Counted from the stretch's first letter, positions 1 to 14,470 are shown. The stretch: 64,000 nucleotides of DNA from Ecdyonurus torrentis (GCA_949318235.1 OX439129.1:21644566-21708565); one strand, 5' to 3'. The notes: generated by a model from the sequence alone, not told the origin. Program-made: numbers and translations.

Positions 1-34
1 TTTATCTTTGGTAAATCCAGTGCGTAAGCTGTCA

Positions 35-145
35 CTAAAGCCCGCGGCATAATATGTCGATATCGATAACGTCGTCGTCGGTCTTAAGGATCAACACCGT
101 GTAGCAGTGATCAGATATGCCGAGGACGCGCGTAGAATACGAAGA
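35..145 (-). pseudogene. Possible beta-1,3-glycosyltransferase-like fragment (DDD motif)
   Basis: A 36-codon open stretch on the minus strand contains VLILKTDDDVIDIDIL. The hydrophobic-LKTDDDV core with a cysteine eight residues before the lysine resembles the metal-binding DxD segment of family 31 beta-1,3-galactosyl/N-acetylglucosaminyltransferases (Golgi enzymes). The frame meets a TAG at 35-37, and one base shift reopens a frame that runs off the window. No convincing splice site bounds it, so it may be a decayed copy or an exon with an unrecognised boundary. The local base composition is clearly richer in GC than the flanking DNA. The hit is short and could be chance. Confidence 0.27.
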
Positions 146-167
146 TTAATATCAACAAACTTATATA

Positions 168-171
<4 letters not shown>

Positions 172-221
<50 letters not shown>
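172..221. repeat. (AT)n microsatellite
   Basis: About 25 uninterrupted AT units, followed about 100 bases later by TTTC/T-rich low-complexity sequence (326-396). Confidence 0.95.
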
Positions 222-222
<1 letters not shown>

Positions 223-1225
223 GTATGTAGGATAAGAAGAAAAAAATCTGTTCCTGCTGCTACCATCTTACTATACAATAGCATTGCAAAGGCAAAGATA
301 ACTTTGCCAAGCTTTTTCCGTGTCATTTTCTTTCTTTCTTTCTTTCTTTTCTTTTCTTTCTTTTCTTTTCTTTTTTTCTTTTTTTTTTTTTTTTTTACAT
401 TGATAATATTTGTGTTGACTACCAAAAATTGACTCTCAATTGATGGATTTTTAAATTAGAAAAATAGTATTTTCATTTTGGTTTATTTGCATTAAAAATT
501 GGTAGTTTATTATGTTTATTTTATTGTATAAATTTAAATTGAATTTTGTAAAAATGTTTATATGTATATTTGCCTTAAAATTGACAGATTTTTAGATAGT
601 TTTTTTTTTTTTTTTTTTTGCATTAAGTTGATGAGATAAAAGCAACTAATTTTGTTTTAATATATCTCAGAAATTAGTTTTTTTTTCTTTTTCTTTCTTT
701 TCCTCAAAAATTTAGCAGGTGATGTTTAAAAGTGGATAGAATTCTTCCGCTTACCGTTATATTAGTACTTGAAAGTTCAATTCTATGCAATCGAAAGGTT
801 AATATTTGGCAGTGATTGGTAGCAGTTGGTCTTTGAAATCCGAGATATTCATCTTTTTTGGTTATTGAAAAGGTGTATTGAAGTTCTGTTTTTGTTCATC
901 ATAGTAAAGATTAGGTTCGGTCTTCATTATTTTTATTATCATGATTATTTTGCCCGCAGCTTCTATGCAGAGTAAAACTTTTTTATTTTATATATAAACT
1001 TAAATATAAAATATAAAAAAAAAAGTAATAAGTTTCAGAGTATATTATTTGCAAAGTAAATACAAATAAATATGAGCTTCTCTTTCGGAAGAAAATGAAA
1101 CAAATGTTCATGGCAAGCAGAGAAGATTGTTTTGTATTATTTTATAGTAAAGACAATTAATCTGCCTTGAGTTGAAATTTATTTTTTACTTTAGACAAAG
1201 TTGAAATAAAATGCTTGGGCAAGTG

Positions 1226-1261
<36 letters not shown>

Positions 1262-4180
1262 TAAAGTTTTTTGCTTGGCTTTTATGAAATGAAAACTTAT
1301 TATTCGTTTCGGTTGAGTGAAACAGTTCGATTCCTTATCAGACATTTTTTTTTTTATCTTTATCTTTTTTTTTTTTTTTTTTCCTTCTTTCTAAAAACTC
1401 TTCCTTTCTCTCTTTACTCAAAGTGCTAAATTTGCATAAAAATCAATGGAATAAAAATATTATATTATTAGTACTGTTCTGTGTTAAAATAATTAAATTT
1501 TCTTTTAGGGTCACTCAGTAATTAAAATAAAAATAAAACAAATATTTATTCAGGCAAAAATTAAATTAAAAATATAGAAATGTCATTTCCATATACTTTT
1601 GTTTGTATTCAAAATCAACTCCACTCACGAATTTTATTTCGCAGCTTTTGCTTTTGAAATCTTTTTCTTCTTCAGAATTGTTTTAAAAATTGTGGAGCTC
1701 TCTTTATTTACTTTTGAGCTGACTTTTTGCAGAAAGAAATCGGATTTCAATAATTTTTAAAGCACATCTGCTATGAATATTATTTTCTTCTCCTTTTTTT
1801 TTTTTTTTTTTTTTTTCTTCTTCTTCACAGCAGACTAAAGGACTACACAAACTGTAGCAGCACAGAAAAATATATATTTTCCAATAATTTCCATTGTGGA
1901 AATAAATACGCAGGACATAAAATATATTTTCTTTTCTGTTATCATTGAAAAACATTCATACATGTATGTGTTTTATAATTGCTGATAAACTATAAAATGA
2001 ATACATATTTGAACTACAAGATCGAGGCATTCAAATAGTTTGTTTGCAGTATTGATAAATTGTTAGTTGATCAATTAATTGTTTTGTCGATTGTACACAT
2101 CACGTAACACGTATTAATTTTTAATAAAATACGTTAAAAAAAATTAAAAATTAAAATTTCAAATGAAAAAATTATTTAAAAAATTTTCTTCTTAAAAGAT
2201 TAAATTTTAAACTATAGAAACTATTGCTTTTCAGAATTTTCATTTCTACAATTCATCGTCTAATATGTTCTTGAAACGTGTTCAGTAACTTCAAATAATA
2301 TTTCTGAACGTATGTATGAGTGCTTTTTTTACTTTTCACTCATCAACTTTTATATTTCTACAATTACAGTATTTACTTGATATATTAGTTTGATGCAAGT
2401 TTAATATCATGGGTTATATGTATTTCTTTTGCACTTTATTGTTATTTTTTATGGATATATTTTTATGATGTTTGTGGTACCATATGTTCCAATACTTTCT
2501 GGTGTATGTAGTAGATATTGAGATAGTTACCGTACATGACTAACTTTTATGTCGTATATATAAGACTATCGATATATCCCCTTGTTATTTATTCATATAA
2601 TATATATGTTCGTATATATATAAAAAATATGTCATTTTTATAAATCATCACTCTTGTGTTGTAATTTTGATGTAACTTGATAGGTTTTGTGGTACATATT
2701 AATTTTGCTATGCAAGAAAGATGAATGAAAATATTTTTTATTTAATTTTTAAAACCGCTATCATCATAAATCATCGTATAAGCTCTTTTTATTGATTATT
2801 GAAGTTGGATACTTCGTTATACTGAAAATATATTTTTGACATAAAAAAGAAGTCTTGTTGGTCTCCCATAATTGTGAAATCAACTTATACACGCACGCAT
2901 GATTTAGTCACATCACAAGAATTTTGCAAAGCTTTTGAATAAAATTTATCTTAAGTCTATTTTTTTTTTCCAAAAAATACATTATTTTTATTATAAAAGA
3001 ATTCGATAGCAAAATATAATGTCAGTGGTGTATTTTGTAATAGTATAAAATACGCTTTTTAGTACGTAGAGAAAAATTATTTTTATACGTACCTTTATAA
3101 ACATGATTGATGAATAAATTATTTTTTATTTCAATATTTAAAAACGTTTATAATACTCATACCATAGTACCATGTGTATAAGCAATATTATTTTCTCCTA
3201 AGCTATAATAATATACATATAGAGGATCATTACTTTTAATGTTAGTAATAATGTTTAATGACTTCAACTACATTATCATTAAGTTAATACGTGTTTTTAT
3301 ACATATAAGCTTCATGTAATTCTACTGTATACAGTTAGTGATCAAAATTATGTAAATTAGCATGTTTTTGTTAAGAACAGATTTTTATAAGCAAACAATA
3401 GTTACCCTTTCTTTTTTCTCTATTTATAAATTAAAATACAAAATAATTAATTTATAGTTTTTTTTTTTTTTTTTTTTTTCAAATTTTTGTTACACATATA
3501 TTCCAGTAAGTTTTCCTTACTAAATTTAATTTTGTAATTAATAAACTAGCGGTGATGGCAGTTTTATACCCACGAGATTTATATGTTTTTTTGTCATCGT
3601 AAACTATAGTTGAAATTGTGTGTTGAAAAGCAAAAGGCCCACTTTATGTATAATATTTAACTTGCATTATTATGTGCGTGAAAGTTGGTTTTCATATTGA
3701 GCAAATATCTTTCTCTTGTTGATTTGCATGTGTTAACATGTGTGTGTGTGTGTGTAACTTTGCAGAGCGGGCCGCAGTTTAATTAACCCTCGTGCACAAT
3801 ACAAGCAACAACCATACAGTATTAAATATTTTATTATGATATACCATACTGCACATAACAAGCTCAACATTGAAGTATAATGTATTGTTATATCATTGTA
3901 TGAAATGCACATTGTAAATTTTACTCAACTTTTTATATCTTTACAATGGCTTTACAGAGTTTAATGCGTTAAAAAAAAGTGCTTTAAGTATGCTGTCATT
4001 TTATTTATTATTATTATTTTTTTTTTACAGTAAGCTATTCAGTTTTCGTGTTTTTAACACCATTTACCAACAATAGTGGTATTAATTTTTCCTAAGCTAC
4101 TAGGCTTGTTTATAAACTTTTTTTTTCTCTCTCTCCCCGGAATACGAAAAAATAACGATCATCTAATGCTTTTTAAATGC

Positions 4181-4224
<44 letters not shown>

Positions 4225-5203
4225 ACCAAGGTAACAGATTTACGAACGAGCATATTATACGTTATTTGCAAAAATAAAAAGAATTTTGGATTGACAGTTT
4301 ATTGAAATATCTGATAATAAAAGAGAGAAAAGAAGATGCTAATTCGAGTTTTGAATCTCTAAGGTTTTTGATATACTTTCTGTTTTGATTTTTTTTTCTT
4401 TCTTTTTCCTCTTGGATTTTGCATAAAATGTTTGTCTATAGTCTCTTATTCATGCTAAATATAATTTCAAGTCTTGAGACTGCTATCGCAAATATTTGCA
4501 CTGCCTTAAGTAAATTTTGCGACGTGTTAAAGCAAATTTGTTGATGACCTGGAAAGTATATTATACTTACTCAGTCGTTATGTAATGTATTGTCAATTGC
4601 ATGTATAGAGGAGCGTATAAGGGACTTAATATAGTGAGCATATACAATTATCAATTATACTATAGAAAATAACTAATTAGGAGACTTTTTTTTATTATAT
4701 AATTAGTTTTTTTTTGTACTCTGTCCACCTTCTCTGTCTAATTAAATTTTTTTATAAAATTTCATTAAAATATAATTTGATTAAAAGCTTTAATTAATTA
4801 ATATTATACTCATTTTGTAAGTTAAAAAATTGTCTGTCGCAGTAACATGATTTACAAAATAATAATGATAACTTTATTGATAACAATGTGTAGCAATATA
4901 TTTTTAATTTACATCTGTTGTTTGCAAAATCTAACTTTTGCTTTGCAATAATGCTAACTGCAGTATAGAGAACATAATATAATGGTATGTACTGTACGTA
5001 CAAAATCGTATGCATCATAATAATGTTCTCTCGCATAGTTAACTTTCGTTCTACATGAGTTGCTTAGTCTTGGTATATTACGACATAAACTTGCACACGT
5101 TTATTATGAAATGTTTGTGCTGTGCATTCCCGAGGATTACTGAACTAATTACTGTCTAGTGTACTCAACAGTTGCATTTGCTTCACAATTACATCACTAT
5201 ACA

Positions 5204-5286
<83 letters not shown>

Positions 5287-7096
5287 AGGTTAAGTTATTA
5301 ATATTACACAATGTAAAGGGGAACATTAAAATACCATCTGTTTTATTTATCTTTTATATAAAACTAGTAACTAATGTACGTACGTACATATACACGTACA
5401 TATTATGTACGTTGTCTCTATGGAATTGAATAAACGGAATTTCTATTAGTTTTACATGGCACATATATTTACTTCTTTTTTTTTTTTTTTTTTTTTTAAA
5501 TTTTGTGTTACGTACTTGCTATTATTGGTTGACATTAATTATAAAAAACATTTAATACATTTTAACAATGATTCTTTTAATCTTCGCATACAAGTTTGTA
5601 TACATATTTCGCAATTCCGTATATAGTTAATAATTAAAAAGTCCATGCAAACTTTACATTTTTGCGTGATTTAAAAGGAAATGAAATATATAAACAATTA
5701 TCGCTTCTTATGTTATAATAGTACCCTAAAAATTCTTTGAATATTTAATGGTTGTTTTATTTACAGTTTTAAGCATTGAAATTTTAGTGGCAATTTATAG
5801 CTATATAAAGAAATAGAAAAATAAAAACAACAACTGTATATTATATTTTAGTTTGAAAAACATTTTAAAAGTAAATTCATAATTTGATTTAACGTTTAAG
5901 ATTGTAAGAAGTAAGTAATTTGAACACACACAGAAGAAAAAGTTTTAATTTTATTATAAAGTTACCTCTTTTTTTTACCTTTTATATTTATATTCTTTTG
6001 AAGGTGCAAATAAGTTGCTTTTTTATAACAAGTCTATGAATTTAAATTTAGAAGCTGGTCATTAAATTTTTTTTTTGTCGTTACGTATCAAAAGCTGTCA
6101 TGAAAGTAGCAAAATATTTAGGTCATGATAGTAAAACATTTTTTTTAAAGCTTCTCTACACGTTATCTTGTTGTACTATTTTGAAACTGTATCTACTCTC
6201 ACAACAGAAAAAAAAGTTAATTTTAACAAAGATAGTCATAAGCTTAATATAATACTTTATTAAGTTTCTAGCCTATAGGGAAATTTTTATACCGCCCAAT
6301 CATACTAAATTTTTTACTATATATTAGAAAGTTTTGACTATTAAATGTAAACTTCAGGTATAGAACAAGGTAAGACTTACTTTTCTATGGTGTTTAAATT
6401 AGGAACAAAAGACGATGTCGAGTCATTAAAACTACAGGACAGTATGTGACGTCAGAATCTCAATTATTCAAACTTTTTATAAGCATAAAAAAAACTATGT
6501 CTGCAGTACGTTAGCGCAATATGAGAAGACAAAAAAAAATGTATTAATTCCTAGAACAACTTAATATGCGGCAGTATAACAATAACCACATAGTATAAGA
6601 ACATCAGTCTGTTTTTGCATAAATAGCAACGTACAGTTTCAATTATTTTCCACAAAAAAAAAAGGCAAATTGTATTTAGATGTGCTTGCCAAATGTTACA
6701 GCTATATTTTAATGTCGTTTGTAAGTGTACTTATTGCTTCAATTAATTTTTTTTTTCGATAATGATGCTTCCGTTGATTACATGGGAGTTTAATTAATTT
6801 TCTCACCAAATCATTAAGCAATAACATATTGCTGTAGGACCAAAATTCAATTTTAGGTTATATATTAATAAAAATTGTGCTAATATATTAAACACGATAA
6901 TAATTATTATTTAGAAAAAGCTTATTTTTTGTGACCAAACTTCCTATATTGCTGATAGTTTGTGGTTTAATTTCATGTTTTGGGAATAGCATTTATAATA
7001 ATTTTTTAAGAGAAAATATTAATGAGTTTTATCGATGTTTTTTTATGTCACTATTTGGAGATACAGTATTAGAACGATAGTAATAATTATAATATG
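222..7096. other. Gene-free AT-rich stretch
   Basis: No ORF with protein-like composition is seen; the open stretches here come from AT richness and simple repeats. Contents are T or A homopolymer runs (for example 379-396, 601-619, 1228-1257, 3459-3479, 4183-4222), a short (TG)n near 3739-3755 and one long (TC)n tract listed separately. It could be intergenic, or part of a very long intron, because the 5' part of MDN1 must lie to the left of 30.5 kb. Confidence 0.7.
5209..5286. repeat. (TC)n microsatellite
   Basis: About 38 TC units with one late interruption. It creates a spurious Ser/Leu repeat ORF on the plus strand. Confidence 0.97.
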
Positions 7097-7401
7097 TTAA
7101 AGGCGTAGAACACCTTGAACAAAAAACATGTCTAATATCCTAACATAGCTGTTAACAAATCAACGTTGATTTGGTCGAAGTCATTGATTTCTCATTTATT
7201 TTACATTCACAAAGTTGCAGCTGCGGTTTTATGACGACGTCACAGTTTGCCTGTTTTCGCGCGCGTGGACTAGTGATCTGCGACGTCACAAACCCTCATC
7301 TGACATTTTGTGAATGGAAAATAAATTAGAAATCAACGTTGATATTTAGGTTTCTTAGGATATTAGATATGTTTTTTGTTTCAGGTGTTCTATGCCTTTA
7401 A
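7097..7401. mobile_element. TTAA-flanked MITE (copy 1, diverged)
   Basis: A 297-bp element (7101-7397) lies between two TTAA tetranucleotides. Its ends are inverted repeats: AGGCGTAGAACACCTTGAAC on the left and its near complement on the right. The whole element is a long imperfect palindrome, with GACGTC-type palindromes near its centre and a GC-rich middle (TTTTCGCGCGCGTGGACT). TTAA duplication is the insertion signature of the piggyBac superfamily, so this is probably a non-autonomous relative; no transposase is present. A second copy lies at 20,289-20,607. Confidence 0.85.
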
Positions 7402-10400
7402 AGTATTGTAATGTTGGCAACAGGAATAAAAAATATGAAGACTTTAACATCTGGCATGACTGTATTCTCATTAGCATACCATTCTCTTTGAAACCTCCCA
7501 CTAATATTTATTAGCTCAATTTTCATCTGACTCTGCTTTTTGTCTTCTCTAAATTATTTTCAGCGTTAAATACGAAAATTGCTCTATAAAATATACACAC
7601 TTTGTTTTTACTCAACTGATATAAAACCACATAAACGTATAATTTTCTATGGTTTATTATGTATCTTAATTAATATAAATGGCTAGTTGCAAATAATTTT
7701 CATTCTCATTTATTCCTCTCAATAAAGCATGCAGAGGGGGGAAAAAAAGATCATAGGAAAATATTGTCCAGCTTTGTTTTTGCGACAAATCTATATTTAT
7801 TTGAGTTTCTTGTTTTTTTGTTATTATAAAGAAGTGGATCTTTTAAACTAAAATAATTTATTTCAAGTCGTTTGGAGTTTTTTTTTTTCGTATATGTATA
7901 AAGTACAATTTACTTTGTATACCATTTTTTTTTTTTTTTTTTTTATTATATCTTATGATTGTGAACACATATCAATTGGATTTATTGACTGCCTTGTTTT
8001 TATATTATACAATCGCTTCATATTTTATTTTCATACTAAAGTTGACTTTATTTTTACATATTATAGCAAAAACTTTGACTTGGCATTCAATTTTTTATAT
8101 AACTTTTTATCAAATCGTGCTGTGGCATTAAAAATAAAAATATTTCGAAAAAAATATATGTCTCAAATATTATTTTTCACATATAAATATAATTTTTTTA
8201 CGTGATGTGTATTTTACTATAAGTTTGGCTATATATTATTTCGTCTCAAACAATTTTATAGTTGATATCAACATTCATTTCTTCTATTTTTAAAGTCATT
8301 TTTTATCGCAAGGTTTTTGATGTCTTAATTTTTGTGACTTAAATTTTATTATTTTTAGATTCATGATTAATATCTCTAACGTAAACCTATCTTACGTATA
8401 AAATAAAATATGCTTGAATCTGTTTGATTCAATTCGATTTTACGGATAAGAAGTTTTAAATATTACAAATTTATTTCAATGTGTTCTGTTTACCAGAACA
8501 ATAAAATAGATTGTTCTATTGAGGACTGCAACAGTATTTGCCAAAAATTTAGATGCAATCTGTTGATATAGATTTTGAAATTATTATGAAAACAGTATTA
8601 TCTTTAAGCGAAAACACAAAGGGTTAAAAAAAATCTACAGTTGAATTCATCAATTTTATTTTTACACAAATTGCCGTGCGTAATTATATTTTCCGTTTTT
8701 TTCCGTGTTTTTTTTTTTTTTTTTTTTTTTTTTGTTTTTTTTTAATACCAACATAACACAAAAGTTTTATTCAAAAACATTTCTTAAAACTATAATGGTT
8801 AAGTTAAGTGAAAAGAGTCAGTGTTTCAAATTTTAGACATAATAGGTGTAAAAATAAATATGAGATGAAACATAATATTTTGGTCAACATTATCATGTAT
8901 GTACAGTTCGATATTCATCATAGAGCTTATGCTGTGTTTGCGGCTTATTATTGCAGCACTAGTGAACATAAATCTTGTTGTAAATTGATGCCATTAGCAG
9001 GATTATTTTTATCAATAATCCTGCTCGTTGGAAGAAGAAAAAAAAAGTGTCATTACTTTCCGAGCACATTTATAACGCAATATCATCGTTTAATAGTAAT
9101 AAATTTGCTTCAAATTTGTCACTAGACTTTTTCACGTCTCTTTTTCATGTTTGTCTTATTTGGTGATTTTTTTTTCTTTAGTTTTGTTTGCTCTAGTTAT
9201 CTAACAAAAATTTTAAACTGTAATTTTAATATCGTTTATATATAAATTATTTTTATTATATTAAAGAACAATAGTAAATTAAATACATGGTTATTGTGGT
9301 TTGACTTTTTTTTTTTTTTTTTTTTTTTTCTGTTTATAATTTTAATTAATTTTTATATCGCGCTATATAATTTAAAACTTAAATGTGTCATTTTTATAAA
9401 TAAATATAAATTTTAATGGCTGTCTTTTTCTCTCATAAGTGGTTATTACAACAATAATTTTCAAATATATTTTTCAAGCTGTACATTTTATTGGATTTTT
9501 TTTTTCTTCCTGACTTGAACGTGCTTTTTTGCTCAATAAAAGCTCTCGAGAATTTTTTTGACAAATTTGACCATTACCCCAACACACAGAACGCAGATGC
9601 TGCAAGAAAACCCTCATCGCCTTACATATAGGCAATTTATTATCAAAAATATACATTACATATCATGTAGACATTTCTAGTTACATTGTAAGCAAAAAAT
9701 CTTGTTTGTTGGATATAGATAGATAGATAGAGAGAGTACTATAAATCTGAAAACTATGAGATAACTATATATAATAATTTTGCTTGTTAATTGTGTTCAA
9801 TGTATTTGAAATGCAAATTTTGTAAACACGTTGACCTTATTAATACGATCAAACGTATCCAGACTGTAAATTATAAGTATCTGTTAATTACTTTATAATT
9901 AACTGGATGGGAGTATATAAGTCATTTTTTTTTATGATTATTTGATTTGTAAATAATATGAAGTTCGTGATTTAATTAGTTTGATTATAAATGCCGGTGA
10001 AACTTAATATTGGAGTTAACAATTTCAAAATCTCCGCTTTTAGCCTGTTTTGATAAGGTAATTTTAGTCTCAAAGCAAGTCAGTGAGACTTCATTACTGT
10101 ATAAATTACTACATAATTATATGAAATTGGGACGTCTTGGAAATTTGAATACATTTATAAGACTTACCGCAATAATTTTTGTGTTGAACTAGATTATTGA
10201 ATATTTACGTGTATTTTTAGAAACTTTCTCTTCTTGATATTCTGCTATAGTGAATCATTTAATTAAGGTATTTAAAGTGTACAAGGGTAAAATTTCTTAG
10301 ATTTATTTATAATGTGTTTCGTACTTTCTTGGTGTGTAACTGACCTGCTGCCAGAGTTGCGAGTTGCTAAGGTGTTAAGTTGGCGGTAAATGCGAGTACG

Positions 10401-10404
10401 TTAG
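7402..10404. other. Gene-free AT-rich stretch
   Basis: No supported gene. Contains poly-T tracts (7927-7944, 8709-8732, 9307-9329) and a short GATA run near 9715-9730. Scattered ORFs of 60 to 105 codons have AT-driven composition and no recognisable motif. Confidence 0.7.
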
Positions 10405-10734
10405 TCGGGTTTGTTGTCACTGGACCACCGCGTCTTTCACAAAGTACGGCGTGAGAGCTGCAGTGTTAACGGCGAGTGCGAGAGTGGTTGCCGGCGTGTG
10501 ATGTTGAGGCTAACACGAGTTGTAGAACAAGCAGATTCTGCGCTAGCACTGGAGCACTCTCAGCATCCCCTGCTTGCCTGCCTGCTTGCCGCCTGGTGCC
10601 CAGCCCAATGCACATGTGCGCATGAACTTACTGCGCCCACCACAATACCTGTGTCATTCAATCCCCATGCACAATGTCAAAGGTTAACTAGGGACCTGGC
10701 AACCACAACTAACGCTACAGGGATGCAATGAATA
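10405..10734 (+). other. Orphan GC-rich ORF or exon, unidentified
   Basis: The frame is open for about 109 codons from just after an in-frame TAG (10402-10404) to the stop TGA at 10729-10731, and has no ATG near its start. GC content and CpG density are well above those of the surrounding 20 kb, as in the true exons of this window. The product would hold RVVEQADSALALEHSQHPLL and several cysteines; I recognise no family. It could be an exon whose left border is a TTAG acceptor at 10401-10404, a CpG-rich first exon or promoter, or an old retrocopy. A 13-base stretch (10691-10703) is identical to part of an MDN1 exon (42,839-42,851), which may be chance. Confidence 0.25.
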
Positions 10735-13261
10735 GCAAAGCTTTCATATTGAATTTCGTTATACCAAAATGTGGTTTCACTGTTACGCAGAAGGTGTCCT
10801 CATGGATTTGTATATGACAGAGATGATAAACCACAAAAAGCTTTGGTAGTCTATATTCTAGCCAGCGGACAGTCGAGCTGGTGTCACAATTTTGTCTTAA
10901 GATGAACTTATCCTACAGATTCCGTCCATCTTTAAACTTAACCGCGTGTAGCCCAACTTTAATATATTGCATTTTCTTAAAAAGCTCAAATTTTCATTAA
11001 CTTGTTCGATCCCCCCCCCCCCCCTTTTGGAGCACTGGATGGGTTATCAATTATATTTTAAAGTTAGGACGAGAGGCGATAAAAATTGCCTGCCACTGCG
11101 TATGTTTTGGCCCGTGGTTATGGTAGTCATATTATAAGCTCATAGAACGTGCAAAATATAAAATTTCAAAATTACATCGAAAATATTAAAACGTCATAAT
11201 TCTGAAAAAAAAGAAGTTATTTGCTGTATTTATTAACATTACACTTTCTTTTTATATATATAACTAGGAACCTAATCTTGTATATTTCTTTCACATTTTT
11301 GTTATTACAATTATTGTCACTTATCGTATTTTGAAGTGCAAAGAGTATTGCACAGATGTAATTGTTTTGCGTAAAATTCCATGCTACTGTACGTTAACCA
11401 ATGTATTGAAATGTTGGACGCACACATATACAACAAACTATGTGACAGATTATTCCACTCACCATAACTCCACGCTTTTGATGTGGTGAACGATCGAGCC
11501 CGCACCATTTGTCGTAAATCATACCGAGTTATTAATTAAAATCGTTCAAATTTTATGTTTACCGTTTTATAAATCCTAGGCTATTAAATATTTTTATAGA
11601 TTTAATAACCATAAATATATAGGGATATAAAATTATAACATCTATGGAGCTTACAGAGAAAAACTATTACTAATTTGGTAAAACGCTAATTTTTGTTGAT
11701 GTAATTTTAAATTTTTACGACTTGCTTAGACTAACATGTATTATTAACGAGTTGTACAAAATTTGTTAACTCACAAATAAATGTTTATCTACGTACAAAG
11801 CTTAAATAATTTACGAGCATTGGTTTTGACTGAAACGATGAATCCCTAATTCATTATAATTAGATATATTATATTATTATTAGAATTTATTGCACAGTAT
11901 TGAGCGTACAGTAGCAATAAATCAAGATATTCTATAATATACGTATAAACTTATAGTGTACTTGAGTGAAAACGTTTTATCATAATTGATGACATTTTCA
12001 ATCTTACTTTTTAGTCTTATTTTAACTAAAAGGTTTATGCTATTTTTTTCTACCCCCCTTTTTTTTAAATTTATTTATTCTTTTGAAAATGAAAAGATAA
12101 AGATGTAATTAACATGGCAAGCAAGTTGTTGAACATAGTTTACAAATTCCAACATTATATTAATACTTATTTTGTTTTTTATTTTCTCTTGATTTGATGA
12201 AGTAGGACTTGTGACGTCATAAATTATGCGACAAATTAATCAAGAACCCGGAGTAGCTGCGAGCGCTCACAGTGTTAAAATATGTCACATTGTCTCAACT
12301 TTGCTCTTACATTACTTTTAATTAAAAATTTGTGACATGTGAACCACACTTTGTAATTTAAAACTAACAACTTTTGTAACTCATGCTAAAACAACGTCAG
12401 TATAACTTCATGAATTTTTTTGGACTGACTTTTGTCTTTTCAAAATTTGTCCACTTTTTTCCTTTTTTTTTTTTTTTTTTTTTTTTGTAACTTAAAAAAT
12501 GATTTTTTTATTCAAATCTTAAGTATATACTTTTTCTTTTCTTCTTCTATAGAAAGGTGTTTTTTTTTTAATGTAATTTTCTTTTATCCAAGTTTTTCTA
12601 CACGATTTGCAACAAAATTTCATTATTATTGTACAATTATTTTTTATACACAACATTTAATTGACTTTAGTTTGTCATTTCAGTATACTACTAAGACTTT
12701 ATTTTTGAGCAAGTCTGATTGACATACTTTATGAAATGTTTCATTAAAACTTTAATGTTAAAAAATATAATACAGAATAGTAATACAAAATTTTAAAAAT
12801 AATATGAAGTTGAATTTGCTCACATCTAGTCGCAAGTGACACTTTTGATAAAGTAAATCATTATAATAGCATTACAAATGTAATTATAAGTGCTTACCAC
12901 ACATTCTATGTTCCATACAAACAGAAGTCTTTTTCTTATATGTGACAAGTAAAATATGAATTGTAATATTACGTGTGTTAATGATAATAGACGAGGAAAT
13001 TGTGTGGCCATAAATGTCAACTCAGCTTTGATTTAGGTTAAATCGCTCACAGACCTTGTCATTTTGTGTACCACAAGGGTAAAAGATAGAAAGAGAAATT
13101 TCATTTTATTTATATAAAATCTAAAGTTTTTTTTTTTTTTTTTTTTTACGTCTACCTTGTTTATTCTTAAAAGCAAAAATAAATAGAAATGTCAGTAGGA
13201 AAGAAAAAAAGTTTTATTTCTGGTTTTAGGTTTTAAACAAATTTGGTGTTGCTTTTATGTT

Positions 13262-13262
<1 letters not shown>

Positions 13263-13318
<56 letters not shown>
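13263..13318. repeat. (AT)n microsatellite
   Basis: About 27 AT units, uninterrupted. Confidence 0.95.
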
Positions 13319-13321
<3 letters not shown>

Positions 13322-14433
13322 ACACATGCAAGGTTTATACAGAAACTTGATATATATGCTTCATTATTTTATTTAAATCATAAAAAAAAAAAAAGCTTTT
13401 CATTTTTAGTGAGATGTTATATTTTGTTAAAGAATATAAAGAATAAATTAGCGTAACGTATATTGCCATGAAATTCTCAAGTCGTATTAATTTTAAAATT
13501 TATATTTCTTTAAGGAAAAAATAAATGTGATTGTAAGGCTTTAAAATGAATTGCAAACAATTTTCGTTTTCTTCATGTCAGCTATTTTAAAAGCATACTG
13601 TATACTCAAAATAAAGAATATAATATATAATAAAAAAAAAGTTATGAAATGGTAATACAATAATACTGAATATACATAATATCTATTAATAAATAAATGC
13701 GTATTGAAAAAATAAAACCTTTAATTTAATATTATATTTAAAGCTTATAAAAGGCAAATTCTTCATATTAGATTATATTTCATTTTATGTGGTAGTTAAT
13801 CAAGCTAACGGGATAATATTTCACTGTTGTGTAGTAAATTTTAATGAAGACGTTGTAAAGTATAATGACAATTAAAGCGACTCGAAAGCACGAAGTCGTA
13901 ATTTTAAATGGTTTCCTATATATACCCAAGTCTATGTGATATTTAGTTATATGTATAGCTCTAAACTTCATCATGGGAAAATACTAAAAGTACCTATAGG
14001 CACTTGAACGTTATATATTTTTATTATATGGTATGGAAATACCATACTGCATGGAGAATTATGCAAGTCTCCATATGAATATATTGCATGGAGATAATGG
14101 AGTAAAATTTTAAATTGCAAATCCTGTATTATTTTATTCTTTTATTACATATTTTACAAATGAAGTCTTTTATAAATTTAATTTGTGATAATTTATTTCA
14201 ATTTTGTTACAGGATTAAGATAATTTTTTGTTATGTTGCAGTCAAAAATTAATTATTAGCGGTATTGTAAAATAAATGTTGATTTCAAAATGTTTTACTT
14301 TTGCATTTTTTTATAAGCAACCAAGGGAAAACATTAAAGCGCTTTACGTATTTTAAGTTTTATTGTAAACTTTTTCTCATTCTCTCTCATATAGAACATT
14401 TTCTCCGCTTATTATTCTTTTACCTTTGCCTTC

Positions 14434-14470
<37 letters not shown>

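Noticed and set aside
1322..1336. AGTTCGATTCC, resembling a tRNA B box
   Set aside because: No A box at the right distance and no cloverleaf can be drawn around it. No tRNA was found in the window by eye.
10691..10703. 13-base identity with MDN1 exon 42,839-42,851 as evidence for a duplicated exon
   Set aside because: The flanking sequence does not align convincingly, and a 13-base match within 64 kb can arise by chance.
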